Positions 23,650 to 35,619 are shown, counted from the stretch's first letter. The stretch is DNA of 64,000 nt from Cylindrotheca closterium (GCA_933822405.4 CAKOGP040001825.1:186001-250000), one strand, 5' to 3'. A program made the numbers and translations. The notes: generated by a model not told the origin, from the letters alone.

Positions 23650-23897
23650 AAGCAACATGAATCGGCTGAATCAAATCATTCGAATATTTTAAATTTTAGT
23701 ACTTACGGGACTGTAGAAACCACGTACACGTCAAGCTCTGAACAAAAAAATTGTTACTGTACTTGTACCTCATCAACAACTTTGCTCTACAAGAGACTTG
23801 TAGTTGGATCAGAGCTCTTACGCCGTGTTTGTTAGCCGAAGAGCGACTCTGAAACGTCTATAATTTTGCGTCCCCGCTAGTGGCCTGGTTGAAATAG

Positions 23898-26414
23898 ATG
23901 GGTGCTCCTTCAGTTTTGTCGGTTTCTTCACCGGCGCATCAAAACAGTAGTGAAACAACCAGTCAGCCCGAAGCTGACCTTGAAGTTACGTATACTTCAT
24001 TGATCCAACAATACCTACAAGTGATGTGTTTGGAAAATGCTACCTTTCTGGCTGAGCGTATGGTAGCAGCATGTCAGTCAACAAACGCTCGTTATTTGCT
24101 TGCGCTTTGCTACTTTCGTTCCTCGAGCCCACGAAGAGCTTTGATGGTGTTAGATGATGCAAAGGAACATAATGCGTCAACAAAGTACTTGACAGCAAAA
24201 TGCTGTTATGACCTCGAGCAGTACGGTAGAGCTGAGGAAGCACTGTTGCATCAAGCCCGTGAACTATATCGCGATTACAAGATGAACAGCCCCTCACCTT
24301 TGTCTATGGACGAATGGATTGTTCAGACATCTCCAGCACCAATCCCCAATGGTGCTGTAGGGCTTTATCTTCTAGGGAATGTATGTCGGCGATCAAATCG
24401 AAAACGACGAGCTAAGGATTACTACAAAATGTCACTTAAGGTGAGCCCAAGGAGCCAATGTCAATCTCTCTCGAACATACTTTCTAGTCTAACGTCAGTG
24501 CCTCCGTTGATTCGTAATGTAGCTTGACCCACTATTGTGGAGCAGTTATGAGGCTCTGTGTGAGATTGGCGCTACAGATATCGATCCAACGTCCGTCTTT
24601 GGGGTACATCCACCTCAAATCGACCAATTGAAAGAAAACATGTCTAAGGCGGGAAATGGTGCATTACCGTTGCAAGAAAAGTCAATATCTAGTCCAAGCT
24701 TTAACTTATCTCATCATCAAACGCCGAAACCGCTACAGAACTTGCAGCTGGGAACACCTTCGAGTGCATCACCTCTACCTCAGACACTGTTTCAAAATTC
24801 GCAAAATTCTGGCGTGACACCACATCAGCTTCAGTTTGAAACCCCCAACTTGACACCAATACCTACCGTCCAAGATCATTCTTTCATTGCAAACCAACCA
24901 GCGTCAGCAGATTTTATGAATATGCCTAATCCAAGCACGGTTCGAAGGGCTAAACAAGTTGCTGCAAGGCTTTACTACGAACCCACACCGGAAACCCCAA
25001 TTTCTGCGCGTCGGGACCCTTCTCGATACCTCGGAGGGCGCGGTACATTATTTGATACCAGCAGTATATCAGAAACACCGCTGCGAAGGGGAGGACGACC
25101 TTCCGAACTCTCGACCGCACGTAAACCAAGGGCGCTTTTTCTTGCTTCCGAGAACAATCGATCGAATGACGTTACCGAGGTCGAAAATATTGACTATGGC
25201 GAGGAACAAAAAGTCATATCACAGAATGAAGAAGAAAATGACAATCACGCCCCGCCTCATGAGGTCACAAAGACTACGCCGCATCCTCACGTGGAAGCGA
25301 TGAAAGAAGAAGAGGAGCTCATTGATAGTCACAAGCACGTTGACGAAGTCTTGAAGTTGATGTGCATGCTGGGGGGTGGTTATTGGAAATTATGCAACGT
25401 AAGATTTGCATGCCATTTTGACCGCTATTTGTCTCGAAAACTCAAAAATTCTCATTCATCCTTTAGTACCGTTGTCGCGAATCATTACAAATTTTTGAGG
25501 CGTTGCCACGGACTCAACGAAACACAGGCTGGGTGTTGAATCAAGAAGGTCGTGCCTACTTCGAAATGGCAGACTACGAAAACGCTCAGCGCTCTTTAGA
25601 GTTGATGCAGAGAGTAGAGCCCCATAGAATGAAAGGATTGGAGCTTCTGTCCACAGTTCTTTGGCAGTTGAAAAAAGAAGTGGAAATTGCACATCTTGCG
25701 CAGAAAGCAGTTGATTTTGATCGCCTATCACCTGAAGCGTGGTGTGTTGTTGGAAACTGTTTTTCGTTGCAAAAGGAACATGAAACCGCGCTTGTATTTT
25801 TTGGTCGATCGCTTCAGTTGAATCCATCGTTTACATACACACATACGCTTTCAGGATACGAGTACATGGCAAACGAAGACTTTGACAAGGCGGTTGCCTG
25901 TTTCCGGAATGCCATTCGATTAGATGAACGGCACTACAATGCTTGGTATGGATTGGGTGCAATTTACCATCGACAGGAAAAGTACGATCTAGCAGAGTAT
26001 CACTTTCAGCGCGCCGTCACCATCAACTCGCAAAGTTCTGTACTGCGCTGCAATCTCGGTATGTCCCAATATTCAAATGGAAAATCTATGCAAGCATTGG
26101 ATACTTTGGCAGAGGCATTCCGCTTGGATCCAAACAATCCTCAAGCTAGATTCCAAAGAGCAACTATATACGTTCAACTCAACCGTCCCGAAGATGCCCT
26201 TAAGGAGCTTGAGAAAGTCCGTGATGCGGCTCCTCGTGAAGCAACTGTACATTTCGCAATGGGTAAGGTCCTGAAACGTCTTGGACGATCGGAGCAAGCA
26301 ATGCGTTGCTTTTTGACTGCCTTGGACTTGGATCCGAAGGACAATCAAATGATTAAGTCGGCTATGGACAAATTGGATGAACCGGATGTGGATGAAGAAG
26401 TGGCGGCGTTTTAG
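23898..26414 (+). CDS. CDC27: Anaphase-promoting complex subunit 3 (CDC27)
   Basis: Three exons, 23898-24440, 24523-25398 and 25467-26414, all in phase 0, give 788 aa. The N-terminal TPR block starts with CLENATFLAERMVAA, typical of APC3. A Ser/Thr/Pro-rich linker (residues about 200-340) holds many TP sites (QTPKP, LGTPS, PTPETPIS), consistent with CDK control of APC/C. The C-terminal TPR superhelix (about 470-780; WCVVGNCFSLQKEHETAL, LDPNNPQARF) binds the IR tails of Cdc20/Cdh1 and APC10 in known APC/C. Introns are 82 and 68 bp. Confidence 0.95.
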
Positions 26415-26712
26415 ACCGAAGAAGTGATGATTGCCTCCTTGATATGAAGAAACGTGGCGAATGGATTTCTCATAGAAATGCTCATAGAAATGCTGGATGA
26501 TGCGGCTTATTTCTGCTCTCATCCACACTAGTGTAGGTTAAGGGTGATTTTGATGCACTTTTTAGTCGTGTGGTGTAGTCGTAGTGGTCACATTGATTTG
26601 CTTTGATTACGTAAGCGATGTCAATGGAATTGATACCGGTAATAGGCACAAATCTTCCTACTGTAAAGAAGTTGGCTTGAAAAGCTATTGCACGGCGAAG
26701 AGGGCAAAATAC

Positions 26713-27231
26713 ATGCCTATGTTTCAGATGCACAACATATTGATCAGCGCAACTGTTTTGTTGCAATTCCAAGTCTGTGAGGCATTCACCTTGCTTCCGA
26801 AGTTCAACCACCTTTCGTCGAAAGTTTCTACCTCTTCTTCTGCATCCGATTTAGAGATAGACTCTCTAATGGACATGGATATTGTGATATACTCGACAAA
26901 AGACGACCCAGACAGCACCAAACATCTTGGTGCATTGCAAGAGGATGGGACGCTATCTCCATTGTCCGTGTGGCAAAACCAACCTGTATTTGACAATTTA
27001 GTGGAGTTTCTTGTCGACGAAGAAGACCGATTCTCTCTGAATGCCGAGAACGTGGAGCTAATTCACCTTGTAGAAGAATCGAATATTTCATATGGAAGTC
27101 GTCAATGCCATCGAGGTGTTGGAAACCCTCATGGAGAAGAAAGTGAGCTCTTGTATTATGTGGACCAAGAGGTGATTGATAAGTTTGATATCAAAGTCGT
27201 TGTGAATCCAGATTTGGAAATTCTCTGGTGA
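26713..27231 (+). CDS. Plastid-targeted protein of unknown function
   Basis: A single exon encodes 172 aa from the ATG at 26713 (MPMFQMHN). Two further in-frame ATGs (26719, 26728) would shorten only the n-region. A signal peptide ends at VCEAF, where Ala-Phe matches the ASAF cleavage motif of diatom plastid preproteins, followed by a Ser-rich transit-like stretch. The mature part is acidic, with VIYSTKDDPDS and NPDLEILW, and has no membrane span. I do not recognise the family. It converges on the minus-strand gene ending at 27471. Confidence 0.75.
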   Translation: MPMFQMHNILISATVLLQFQVCEAFTLLPKFNHLSSKVSTSSSASDLEIDSLMDMDIVIYSTKDDPDSTKHLGALQEDGTLSPLSVWQNQPVFDNLVEFLVDEEDRFSLNAENVELIHLVEESNISYGSRQCHRGVGNPHGEESELLYYVDQEVIDKFDIKVVVNPDLEILW

Positions 27232-27470
27232 CTCACTGCACTGCACTACATCGTTTGCAACGCTTGGATATATTCCGTTGGTTGGGAAAAAACCGTGACG
27301 TATGACGTCGTGATCTGTCGGTAAATTCTTTGAGTATTATTAGTTCCTGGCCCCACGATTGGAGAGGGACATCAGCAAAGTTCAGAATGCGTTCGAGGGA
27401 GCAGCCAAACAAAAGCATTCAGACTTCAGCACCAATGTAGTCCTCATGGGATATTAACAGTTTTAGCCCG

Positions 27471-28532
27471 CTATTGAACGTTGGGTACACCGTTCTTGTT
27501 GGTTTTATTGGAAGCGCATGCACTGCTTGCTTCTTGTACTGATTTTATTCTCGTTTGCTTTGAACAAGCACAGCCAAAAAATGAAGAAATGTCACTAGGA
27601 ATGTTGACCGTCCTGATGATCATTTCGTTGTTTGCTTCTTGTGAAAGAATAACATTTCCGCGAGTCAAAACTGCCCAAAAAAGAACCATTGTGCTCTTAA
27701 AAACATCAAAGTTAGTCCCAGTAGCTTTGCGCCGAAACGAATCCATCAACGGGTGATCGAGAAAGCATAGAAACTCTCTTGGTACCGTGAGATGGTGAAG
27801 TTCCGGCAACCGACATTGAGCATTAGTTTGTATCAGACGGGAAGCAACAATCGAACTTGAATTCTCTTTCCACAACGAATGACTCTTTCGAATATTTGAA
27901 AGCTTCCAGTCCTTCTTTACATCTCCATTGAACCATATAACTGATTCGCCCATAGGATTCAACTTTTCCATCGCATCCCAGAATGAAGATTTCACTTGCA
28001 CAATCTTAACAGTACCTTCTTTCCCCCAATCCAAGATGCGCTGTCCATACTTAGGATCGTTGGCGAGGTCTTTTTCGTCGATGGTGATTACCAATGATAC
28101 ATCGACGATTGGGCTATCGCTGAGGAATCCTCGATCATAGCTCAAGAATGATAAGAGACTCAGGAAAATGGTTCGCATGTCTCCCCCCTCTGATAGTAGG
28201 ACTACCGACATTTTGCTACTTTGACACGAAGTAGGTGGTGGAATAGAACACTCGCTTGTAGCATCACTATTCACATACTGCTTCATTTGCTTTCGAAAAC
28301 TCGGGTTGCCGCTCTTTTCCTTCCCTTCGCAACTTGACTGTTCTTTCAGCAAGTATTTCCAAACCGATGATTCTGCAATTGCCGGCCCTTTTTTCACTTC
28401 ATTCATCTCCGTTTGGGGAAATATCCGAGAGGGAATGTTTGGCACATTGTATGCCGCGTAAATGTTGAATGCTACACATAGCAAAATGAGGATGCCGACA
28501 ACCCCAGTGGGTCTATCGAGTTGGCGGCTCAT
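27471..28532 (-). CDS. Type II membrane protein, possibly a glycosyltransferase
   Basis: A single exon encodes 353 aa. A membrane anchor sits at residues about 10-28 with a short basic cytosolic tail (MSRQLDR), the layout of Golgi type II enzymes. The lumenal part is Cys-containing and has Rossmann-like strands (MSVVLLSEGG, VDVSLVITID, GTVKIVQV), then ESVIWFNGDV with a candidate metal-binding Asp. The order hints at a GT-A fold, loosely like exostosin-type GT64 domains. No decisive DxD motif is visible, so the activity is a guess. It ends with an Asn-rich hydrophilic tail. Confidence 0.6.
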   Translation of the reverse strand: MSRQLDRPTGVVGILILLCVAFNIYAAYNVPNIPSRIFPQTEMNEVKKGPAIAESSVWKYLLKEQSSCEGKEKSGNPSFRKQMKQYVNSDATSECSIPPPTSCQSSKMSVVLLSEGGDMRTIFLSLLSFLSYDRGFLSDSPIVDVSLVITIDEKDLANDPKYGQRILDWGKEGTVKIVQVKSSFWDAMEKLNPMGESVIWFNGDVKKDWKLSNIRKSHSLWKENSSSIVASRLIQTNAQCRLPELHHLTVPREFLCFLDHPLMDSFRRKATGTNFDVFKSTMVLFWAVLTRGNVILSQEANNEMIIRTVNIPSDISSFFGCACSKQTRIKSVQEASSACASNKTNKNGVPNVQ

Positions 28533-28761
28533 AAAAAAGTCACTCGCTTTCTACGTCAGCATTGATCATTCAACTTATTGGGGAAAATCAAACTGTACTC
28601 AGAGCTGCTCTGCTACGGTACATGTATGGCATCAAACGGAATTGAGATTTGGATGTTTTGGAGGGGACTTACTTAGTGCTCTTTCAGGATCCTTCAGTAG
28701 CTTTGTTCTGCTACGTCATCGACAGTGACAGACCATGACACAACAGGAAGGTTGATAAAAT

Positions 28762-29401
28762 ATGAAGTTTGCAACTCTTCTTATCGCTGCCATCGCCCTC
28801 TTTGGTGCCGATGCTTTTACTCCTCGTAAGTGTAATGTTGTTGCACAGTCCTACGTTATGGACTTGGACTCACTCCAAAATCGCTCGAATTATCACCTGT
28901 TCCTGAGACCAGAAAGCCAAAAGACCAATCCGGCAGTCGAACTCAAGAAGGCTGCCGCTAGTACCTTCGCTGCTTTGGCCATTGGATCCAGCGTCTTGGG
29001 CTCCCCTTTCGTTGCTGATGCTGTAGAGCCTTTCGCCTTCTCTTCCACCAATGTTGTAGCCGAGAAGGTTGTTCGTCAAGGTCTCTACCAAGACTACGAA
29101 GTCGATGTTGTGCAATCCGTTGATGATGCATCATCCACTTTCAAGAGCGCCAAGGAGACAAAGACAAAGAAGGGTAACTGGATCAATTCGGTACTGTGAA
29201 CTTGAAATTTTCGTAGAAACTCATACTGTTCCTGTTTCTAAACTTGCAGGAAAGTACACTGCCATTCTTGCCATCTTGGTTGTTGGCTCCTTCATCGTTC
29301 CTATGGCCCAATATTTCTGGTATGTCCGCGATGATGACTCTTCCGAAAAGTTCTTTGCTGAAGATGTTCCAGAGCCACCAAAGAAGAAGAAATGGTTCTA
29401 A
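28762..29401 (+). CDS. Thylakoid-type plastid protein with C-terminal membrane span, unknown
   Basis: Exons 28762-29173 and 29250-29401 (GT-AG, phase 1) give 187 aa. Targeting looks tripartite: a signal peptide ending GADAF-TPRK (ASAF motif), a transit-like stretch, then a second hydrophobic signal (AAASTFAALAIGSSVL) ending in ADAV, the pattern of thylakoid-lumen import. The short lumenal part is followed by one span (AILAILVVGSFIVPMAQYFW) and a charged tail ending KKKKWF. This suits a small accessory protein of the thylakoid membrane, perhaps of a photosystem, but I cannot match it to a named subunit. Confidence 0.8.
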
Positions 29402-29948
29402 ACTTTCTGCCGATTCTGTCGATGGTTCTGCTCTCGGAATGCGACCAGTTGGATTGCTACTTTCAACATTTACATTACAACCAGTGATTCTATGCACCAT
29501 TTGAAGGTTAACTAGATTAAAATTCTGGACAATTTGTCGCTGCAATGTTGCTTTAGTTGAGTGCAGAGCCATATAGACCATCTCTACCTAGGACTAAGAA
29601 TAGAAGAACAACACAATTTCTTTTCGCTCAGTCATCCTTCGTGGTGCATATCGTACCGTGCAGCAAGGAACTGGTAGGAAGGAAAGTACCTAGTTCATTA
29701 CCATGTCTTTAACAAAACATCAAACTGTTCACCATCACTCACTTCGAAACGAACATGACACTGCGGTGAACAGACTCAAGTCACAATTTGATGAAAACGA
29801 AAAAGCGGTAGTTCTATTGCAATAATTGGTTCTTTAGTTATATCTTGTTACAGTATCTGCTCTGTAGTTTACATCTTCGTGACAGTCAATAAAACATGGT
29901 CCTTCATAATCCAAGAAACCGGCCGGCCGTTGTATAATCTTTTGTGAT
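29402..29948. other. Intergenic between convergent genes
   Basis: This 547-bp stretch holds the 3' ends of the thylakoid-type gene (+) and the miniprotein gene (-). No ORF, RNA gene or repeat stands out. Confidence 0.5.
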
Positions 29949-30170
29949 TTAAGGCTGAGGACAGTTGGAACGGCAATCCTTGATAGCAGAACCGCAATCC
30001 CGAGGCCAAGTCACAAATCGCTCAAAGAAGTCATTACAGGACTTGAAGATAGGGCAGCAAGCCTCAAGCGGTTGGAGGATGATCCAAACGAAGGAAAAGA
30101 AAAAGGAGATTGGCCATGCGATGAACACAAGAAGGATCAACCAGCACAAAGCGTAGATAGGATTGCCCAT
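29949..30170 (-). CDS. Small membrane protein with TWPRD motif, intronless (paralogue B)
   Basis: A single exon encodes 73 aa starting MGNPIYALCW. It matches the gene at 21648-21945 along its length: hydrophobic LLVFIAWPI, then ILQPLEAC (cf. LLQ-PFEAC), then VTWPRDCGSAI (cf. ITWPRDVGHAI). The paralogue has an intron exactly between LLQ and PFEAC; here the codons are contiguous. The protein is Cys-rich (8 Cys). MGN at the start could allow N-myristoylation, which is an inference. The function is unknown. Confidence 0.82.
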   Translation of the reverse strand: MGNPIYALCWLILLVFIAWPISFFFSFVWIILQPLEACCPIFKSCNDFFERFVTWPRDCGSAIKDCRSNCPQP

Positions 30171-30695
30171 GTTTCAATGATTTGTATTTCTGGTGCGTAT
30201 TTAAAAGTTTCCGATTTCGGATTTGTGAAAGCAGTGATGAAGTGATCAATTGCCTCCGACAATCGCTGAATTGGAGTTGTGAGTTGAGATTTATGGTTTT
30301 TCGTCGATCGGGATCTTGAGTCGCTCGCTAAACGCAATCAATAATATTGACTTGTTCGATCAGACTTCGATTTTCAACTTCCGATTTCAATTTTCCACTG
30401 AAACAAATGGTAGCGCAAAAAAGCAAGCTAGATTAGCTGTGCTAGAAAAAGATCAACAGGAATGACTATCGGGGGAATGCCCAATAATCGACTTAGAATC
30501 CCCAAATTGAAAATGAAATGATCTGCCTGCCTGGTCGACGTCCGTACGTTATCGTTTGAGAATGAAACCAACATAAAACAACAACGTAACAACAACAACC
30601 TGATCAAAATCATCGAGAGAATCGAATTATCTCGTTGCGAAGCATCAATTATCACATCTTCTACAGTTACACTATCAACAGCTAAGAATTTCGAC
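30171..30695. other. Divergent intergenic region
   Basis: The miniprotein gene (-) and mitochondrial L23 gene (+) diverge from this 525-bp stretch, so it should carry both promoters. It is AT-rich with poly-purine patches. No distinct box or RNA gene is evident. Confidence 0.5.
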
Positions 30696-31055
30696 ATGCT
30701 GTCTAGAGTATCCAACGGTTTCCGCATGTGGATGCCAAACATGCCCATGATAATGACATCAGCCACCAACGCCACTGCCAAAGAACCTGCTAGAGCAATA
30801 TTCAGAGTTCTCCCCCGAATGACTAAGCACGAAATCAAGGAGTATTTGACGAAAATATATGGATTACCTGTACAGAAAGTCAACACAATGAACTACATGG
30901 GAAAACGAAAAATTGTTCGAGGTTCAACAAAGGTTCTGTACTTCAAATACAGAGATTACAAGAAAGCCGTTGTTACATTCGATAAAAGCTTTACTGACGT
31001 TGGGCTAGGAATGAGCATTCCAGAAATAGATGATGAACCTGCTGATGAAATCTAG
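30696..31055 (+). CDS. MRPL23: Mitochondrial ribosomal protein L23 (uL23m)
   Basis: A single exon encodes 119 aa. A short Met- and Asn-rich leader precedes the uL23 fold: FRVLPRMTKHEIKEYLTKIYGLPVQ (helix 1), then VNTMNYMGKRKI (the basic hairpin) and YKKAVVTFD (last strand). The lack of the eukaryotic cytosolic L23a extension and the bacterial-like length point to the mitochondrial large subunit. The protein ends with an acidic tail. The family sits at the exit of the peptide tunnel. Confidence 0.88.
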   Translation: MLSRVSNGFRMWMPNMPMIMTSATNATAKEPARAIFRVLPRMTKHEIKEYLTKIYGLPVQKVNTMNYMGKRKIVRGSTKVLYFKYRDYKKAVVTFDKSFTDVGLGMSIPEIDDEPADEI

Positions 31056-31406
31056 TAGATCCATTCTTTGCTACTCCTCTACTCTATTTGTCCCCGTCTT
31101 CCTTCCTTCTTCCTGTGGTCCACGCATAGTAACACGCACTTGCATTTTTAGCAAATGGAGAGAGAATTACAGATGCTGGTGTGCGCTCAGCACCAGGTTA
31201 TAGCATTCTGTAGTATATAACAGTTCTTTTAAACAAATACTGAAGTTCGATTTGAAACTCTTTCTTCAAAATACATCACGCAGTGTGATCTGGTGACAGA
31301 CAGGCGTTGTCCGGACATCTTCAAACAAAACGCAAAACAAAACTGGGAAGAGCCGTTGGCAAACGAATTCTAAAAAGAAGTAGACTGTCAGAAGTCAAGG
31401 ACACCT
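31056..31406. other. Intergenic, L23 3' end to Doa10 promoter
   Basis: This 351-bp stretch separates two plus-strand genes. The Doa10 promoter and leader should be in its second half. I see no further feature in it. Confidence 0.5.
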
Positions 31407-34400
31407 ATGGACTCTCAAAATGAGGAAGAAGAATACATCGCAGTAGATGATGTTGCTGATGATTCTGATGAAGAGCATGAATGTCGAGTTTGTCGCGGAT
31501 CCGCAGAAGAAGGGTGAGTGGAAAAACATGTTGTGCAACATGGACATAAATATTGAACTTTACCATAGACAGCGTTGGCAAAGGAAGACCAGAGTCTTTG
31601 CTGCAACGAGTTTATTGAAAGCCATCAAGGCCATTTTGCCTACCCAGTAGGACATTTGGTGGCATTGCAACTGTTCGTTTTTTTTCCTTCTAACAAGTCT
31701 TTTTATGTTTTCATCCACAGGCGACAACTCATCAAACCTTGCAAATGCTCCGGATCAATCGGGCTTGTCCACCAGGACTGTTTAGTTTCCTGGTTGGAAG
31801 TTACAAGAGGAGATGGTAAGATGGATGATATTTTCATTGTCAACGACACTGGGTTACCATTGCTGACTTTTTCTTTTGCAGGGCGTTGTGAACTGTGTAA
31901 AACAAAGTTTCGGTTTGACCCACAATACGCTGATAATACTCCTGATCGCTTACCTGCGCATGAAGTGATTCTGGGATTGACTAGCCGAGCACTCGCGAAG
32001 TGGTTACCATTTGGGCTGCGGATTTCAATTGCTTTGTTTGTTTGGCTGATAGTTGCTCCAATGTTGACATCATGTTTATACCACGGATGGATGCATCGCC
32101 CATCTTCCGTTCTTACGAGATGGAAAAGGGACACAATACCGTCTGATATTGTCAGTGGGGCAATAATTGCAGCTGTTGTTATAATCAGTTTCCTTAGTCT
32201 GATGAGTTTTGCGGATTTCTTGAGAGTTCACTGGCAACAAGGGCCAAGACGGAGACCAGGTCTTGGTGAAGAAGAGGAGGTTGATGGGAATGGTGCTGAT
32301 AATACAGAAGATGAGAATGGGATTGATGAAACCATTGTGGAGATTGCTCGATCCCACGACTTCGCTCGGGAGACTATGCAAGGAGCAGACGAAAAATACG
32401 ATAGTGATGCGGAGGGACCGAAAAAAAAACCGCTGGATCATCAAGATTCAATGGAGAACAAGGTCGCAACGCTAGACGAATTACATCTTGGGGCAGATAA
32501 GGATGGCGACGATGAGGTGTACCCACCAGATCTTGATTACGATGATATCATTAACAACCCCCCAAGAGTTCGGGACCTGGTGGAAGACAATATCTTTCGA
32601 TTAGTACATGAAATGGATGAGAGAATGGATGACCCGGGCATTGAGGAGGAAGAGCAAGACCCCGATATATGGCCGCAAGAAGAAGATCCTCAAGAAGATG
32701 GCTTTGCGCAGGTAGATCCGGCAGCTTTGCAAGATGACCAAGTGGTACGTTGATTGCTACAGCTCCGTCAAAGGGTTGCACTTCTCACCTGCCTGTCTAC
32801 TTGCTTAGGATATGGAGATAAATGTTGCACTGGACGAGCTGCTTGGCCTCCGGGGCCCTTTCAGCACTCTAATTCGGAATCTGTTGTGGTTGCTTGCTTT
32901 CAATGCGACGTACCTTGGGATTTTCTCGTTTGTTCCAAAGGCAGTTGGATCTACAGTATATTCTGGGTTGTTCAACAACACGGTCTGTGATAACATACTG
33001 AAAAAAATTCCATATGTGTACTCAGACAATGAAAACGCTACAACTGTCTCATACATTATTCGTGAATTGAACGAGGAGAGCGCCGACAAAGAGACCACTT
33101 TTCGACTGCCTGACATTGTCACTGTCACACTTGGCTACTTTTCCATTGCTGCAGTTGTTGTCATGTTTCGGTACTTTTGGATATTTCTGTTGCAGCTTCA
33201 GCAAAAGAAATCTGAAGATGAGACTGCCCCTTTGCAACCACCTGCCGGTCTTGGCGAAGCAAGACATGGTCGACACGGGGCTCAAAGAGATGAAGTCGAT
33301 GAGAATGGGACTACTCTTGAAGTTGCACTTGATGCCACAGTTGCAGTAGTAAAAGTTGGGGTGCTTCTTTTCCTGAAAATGTTTCTACTCCCTCTGTCAC
33401 TTGGCCTTTGCTTGGATGTATCAACAATGCCCCTTTTTGGTCATTCTTTGGCAAGGAGGATCGAGTTTGCTGGGGCAGATATTTTCTCATTCATCCTTCT
33501 CCATTGGGTTGCTGGCATCACCTTCATGCTTCTTGTGACAGTGTTTCTCTTACAACTCCGAGAAGTGGCGCACCCAGACCTGCTTGCAGCTGTGATCAGA
33601 CCACAAGAGCCACAACCCGATCTACTTGGAAATTTGATGCATGAAACTGTTCTCACCCATATGAAGAGAATGTTTCTCTCTCTTGGTATCTATGCACCAC
33701 TTCTGACACTGCACGTTTACGTGCCTATCAGGATGATTCATTGGATAGGACTGGGCGACTTCTTGGCGTTTTATCATCTCAACTTTTGGCACATTGTCAT
33801 GCCCCAGCTACAGATTCCTATTGAGCTCGTAATTTTCCACCTATCAATGCTTGCATTACTTGAGCGATATAAGAACTCTATTGGAGGTTGGCAGCATACA
33901 TGGATGGTGATGATGTGCAAGCACATGGGTCTTACTGAATATGTACTCCCGAGAGCTGTGGATAAGTTTCAGCTGGCGGGAACGAAGCGGGTTTTTCTTT
34001 CAAACGAAGAATCGGAATACAATGTTGATCCCTTCTGGTATGAGCTCGCATCAAAGGAGAAAAATATTGACTATTTTGTAGAGTCAAATATTGAAATAGC
34101 AGACGCAGCACAAGATAGTCTTGTTGGAGATGCAAAAGCAAATGGTATCCGAGTTCTCGATTCATCTTTGGGATTCATCAAGATGCCAGAGACTGCCGGC
34201 TGCGATGATTCCAATTCGAGGTGCTTGCTCCCGACAAAACGTGGAAGTTACTGCTTGAAGAAAAGCACAATCGGCTCCAGCACCTCCGTTAGAATAGAAT
34301 TTTGGAAAGAAATTCCAGGTGATACAATTCCAAGACCTCCCGAAGGATGGGACGATCTTGGTGCCGGTGGAGCATATGTCCAAGGTAGATGGGCTTGGGG

Positions 34401-35532
34401 TAAAGAGAGAAAGTCTGTGGTTGAGGGAAGTGTGGCACATCGAAAGACATTTCGAGTTTCTGAACAGCATCGCCGTCCTCTTTTCCTTATGCTTAAAGTC
34501 GTCGGCTTCTTTATCTTCAGTTGGATTGCCATCACATGCACAGTTTTTGGGCTGACAACTGCTCCATTGGCTGTTGGAAGATCCTTCTACTACCTCTTCC
34601 GCATTCCTGAGAAGTACATTCACGATCCCTTTGCATTCGTCATGGGAGCATTTGTTTTCTTTCCATGTACATCCGTCGTCGTAAATGCTATGAAGAAAGC
34701 AGAAGGAAGTTCTATATCGACATGGCGAGAATGGTTCTCAAAACTCTACCTGCCACCATTGAGAAAAATATCAGTTCTTCTCGAATCTGCGCTCTTGTGG
34801 GCAGCAGTCGCACCTTTCGCTCTTGGTCTCACATACGAGCTTGTCGCCGTGAAATCATCCAAATGGTTCATGATGGAAGATCCTCTCATTGATGTAAAGA
34901 CTGCATTCATGTCTTGGTTTCTGGGATTTGTAGTCTTGAACATATGGGCATTTGAATCTTACAACAGCTTTTTCACTGAAGACTTTTGGGCAAACTTCTG
35001 GAACGCCATTGTGGAACCTGCCGATGACAATGCGGTGAGGGAGGCAAGAAATAACGTCAATGCGGGTAATGAAGCATCTGGGAAAGGCAGTTGGCAAGGA
35101 AAGACCGGGAGAGTGGCTCAGTTTTTCAGTGTTTGGCGATCTGTTGTTTTTGATTGGGAATGGGAATACGTTGATCAAGTGGCCTTATTGGACGAGTTTT
35201 CCAGACCTATTGCACGACAAGTTGCTAGTGCTCTAGTCGGGTCGACGATATGCTGGCAAATTATAATACAAATTGCCCCGAGTGTACTGCAGGCCGGAAA
35301 TGGGGGGTTTATGGTGCCTTTATTTGGTCAAGTCGAATATGGCATTTTCCGCATGGGAATATTCCGACTGTGCGCAGTTGGTCACGTGGGTGTGCAACTC
35401 TGCACTGCACACCGTCGACGTATTGAACAATGGTTTCGTGTTGCCCATGACGCCGCCAGGGATGATAGATATCTAGTGGGAGAGATTCTTATGGCTTACG
35501 ATTCAAGCACAACTATTGATATTCAGAATTGA
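31407..35532 (+). CDS. MARCHF6: RING-CH E3 ubiquitin ligase, Doa10/MARCH6 type
   Basis: Four exons, 31407-31513, 31721-31815, 31882-32744 and 32809-35532, give about 1,262 aa. The RING-CH domain is split by two introns: ECRVCRGSAEEG, then QLIKPCKCSGSIGLVHQDCLVSWLE, then RCELCKTKF, a complete C4HC3 zinc set. Around a dozen or more membrane spans follow, with an acidic cytosolic insert (residues about 210-350). The arrangement is that of Doa10/MARCH6, the ER and inner-nuclear-membrane ligase of ERAD. The last exon-3 codons admit two donors (32742 or 32745); GTACGT at 32745 was chosen. Intron 2 (66 bp) is in frame and without stops. Confidence 0.93.
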
Positions 35533-35619
35533 GACTCTATCTGTTCCTACTCAATCAGACAAATAAAACAAAGAACTCGTCATTTACAATAAAGATCTCT
35601 CTAGAGGCAAAATAGGATC

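Noticed and set aside
27296..27308. Paired TGACGT sites as a CO2/cAMP-type promoter element
   Set aside because: They lie between two convergent 3' ends, not in a promoter; probably chance.
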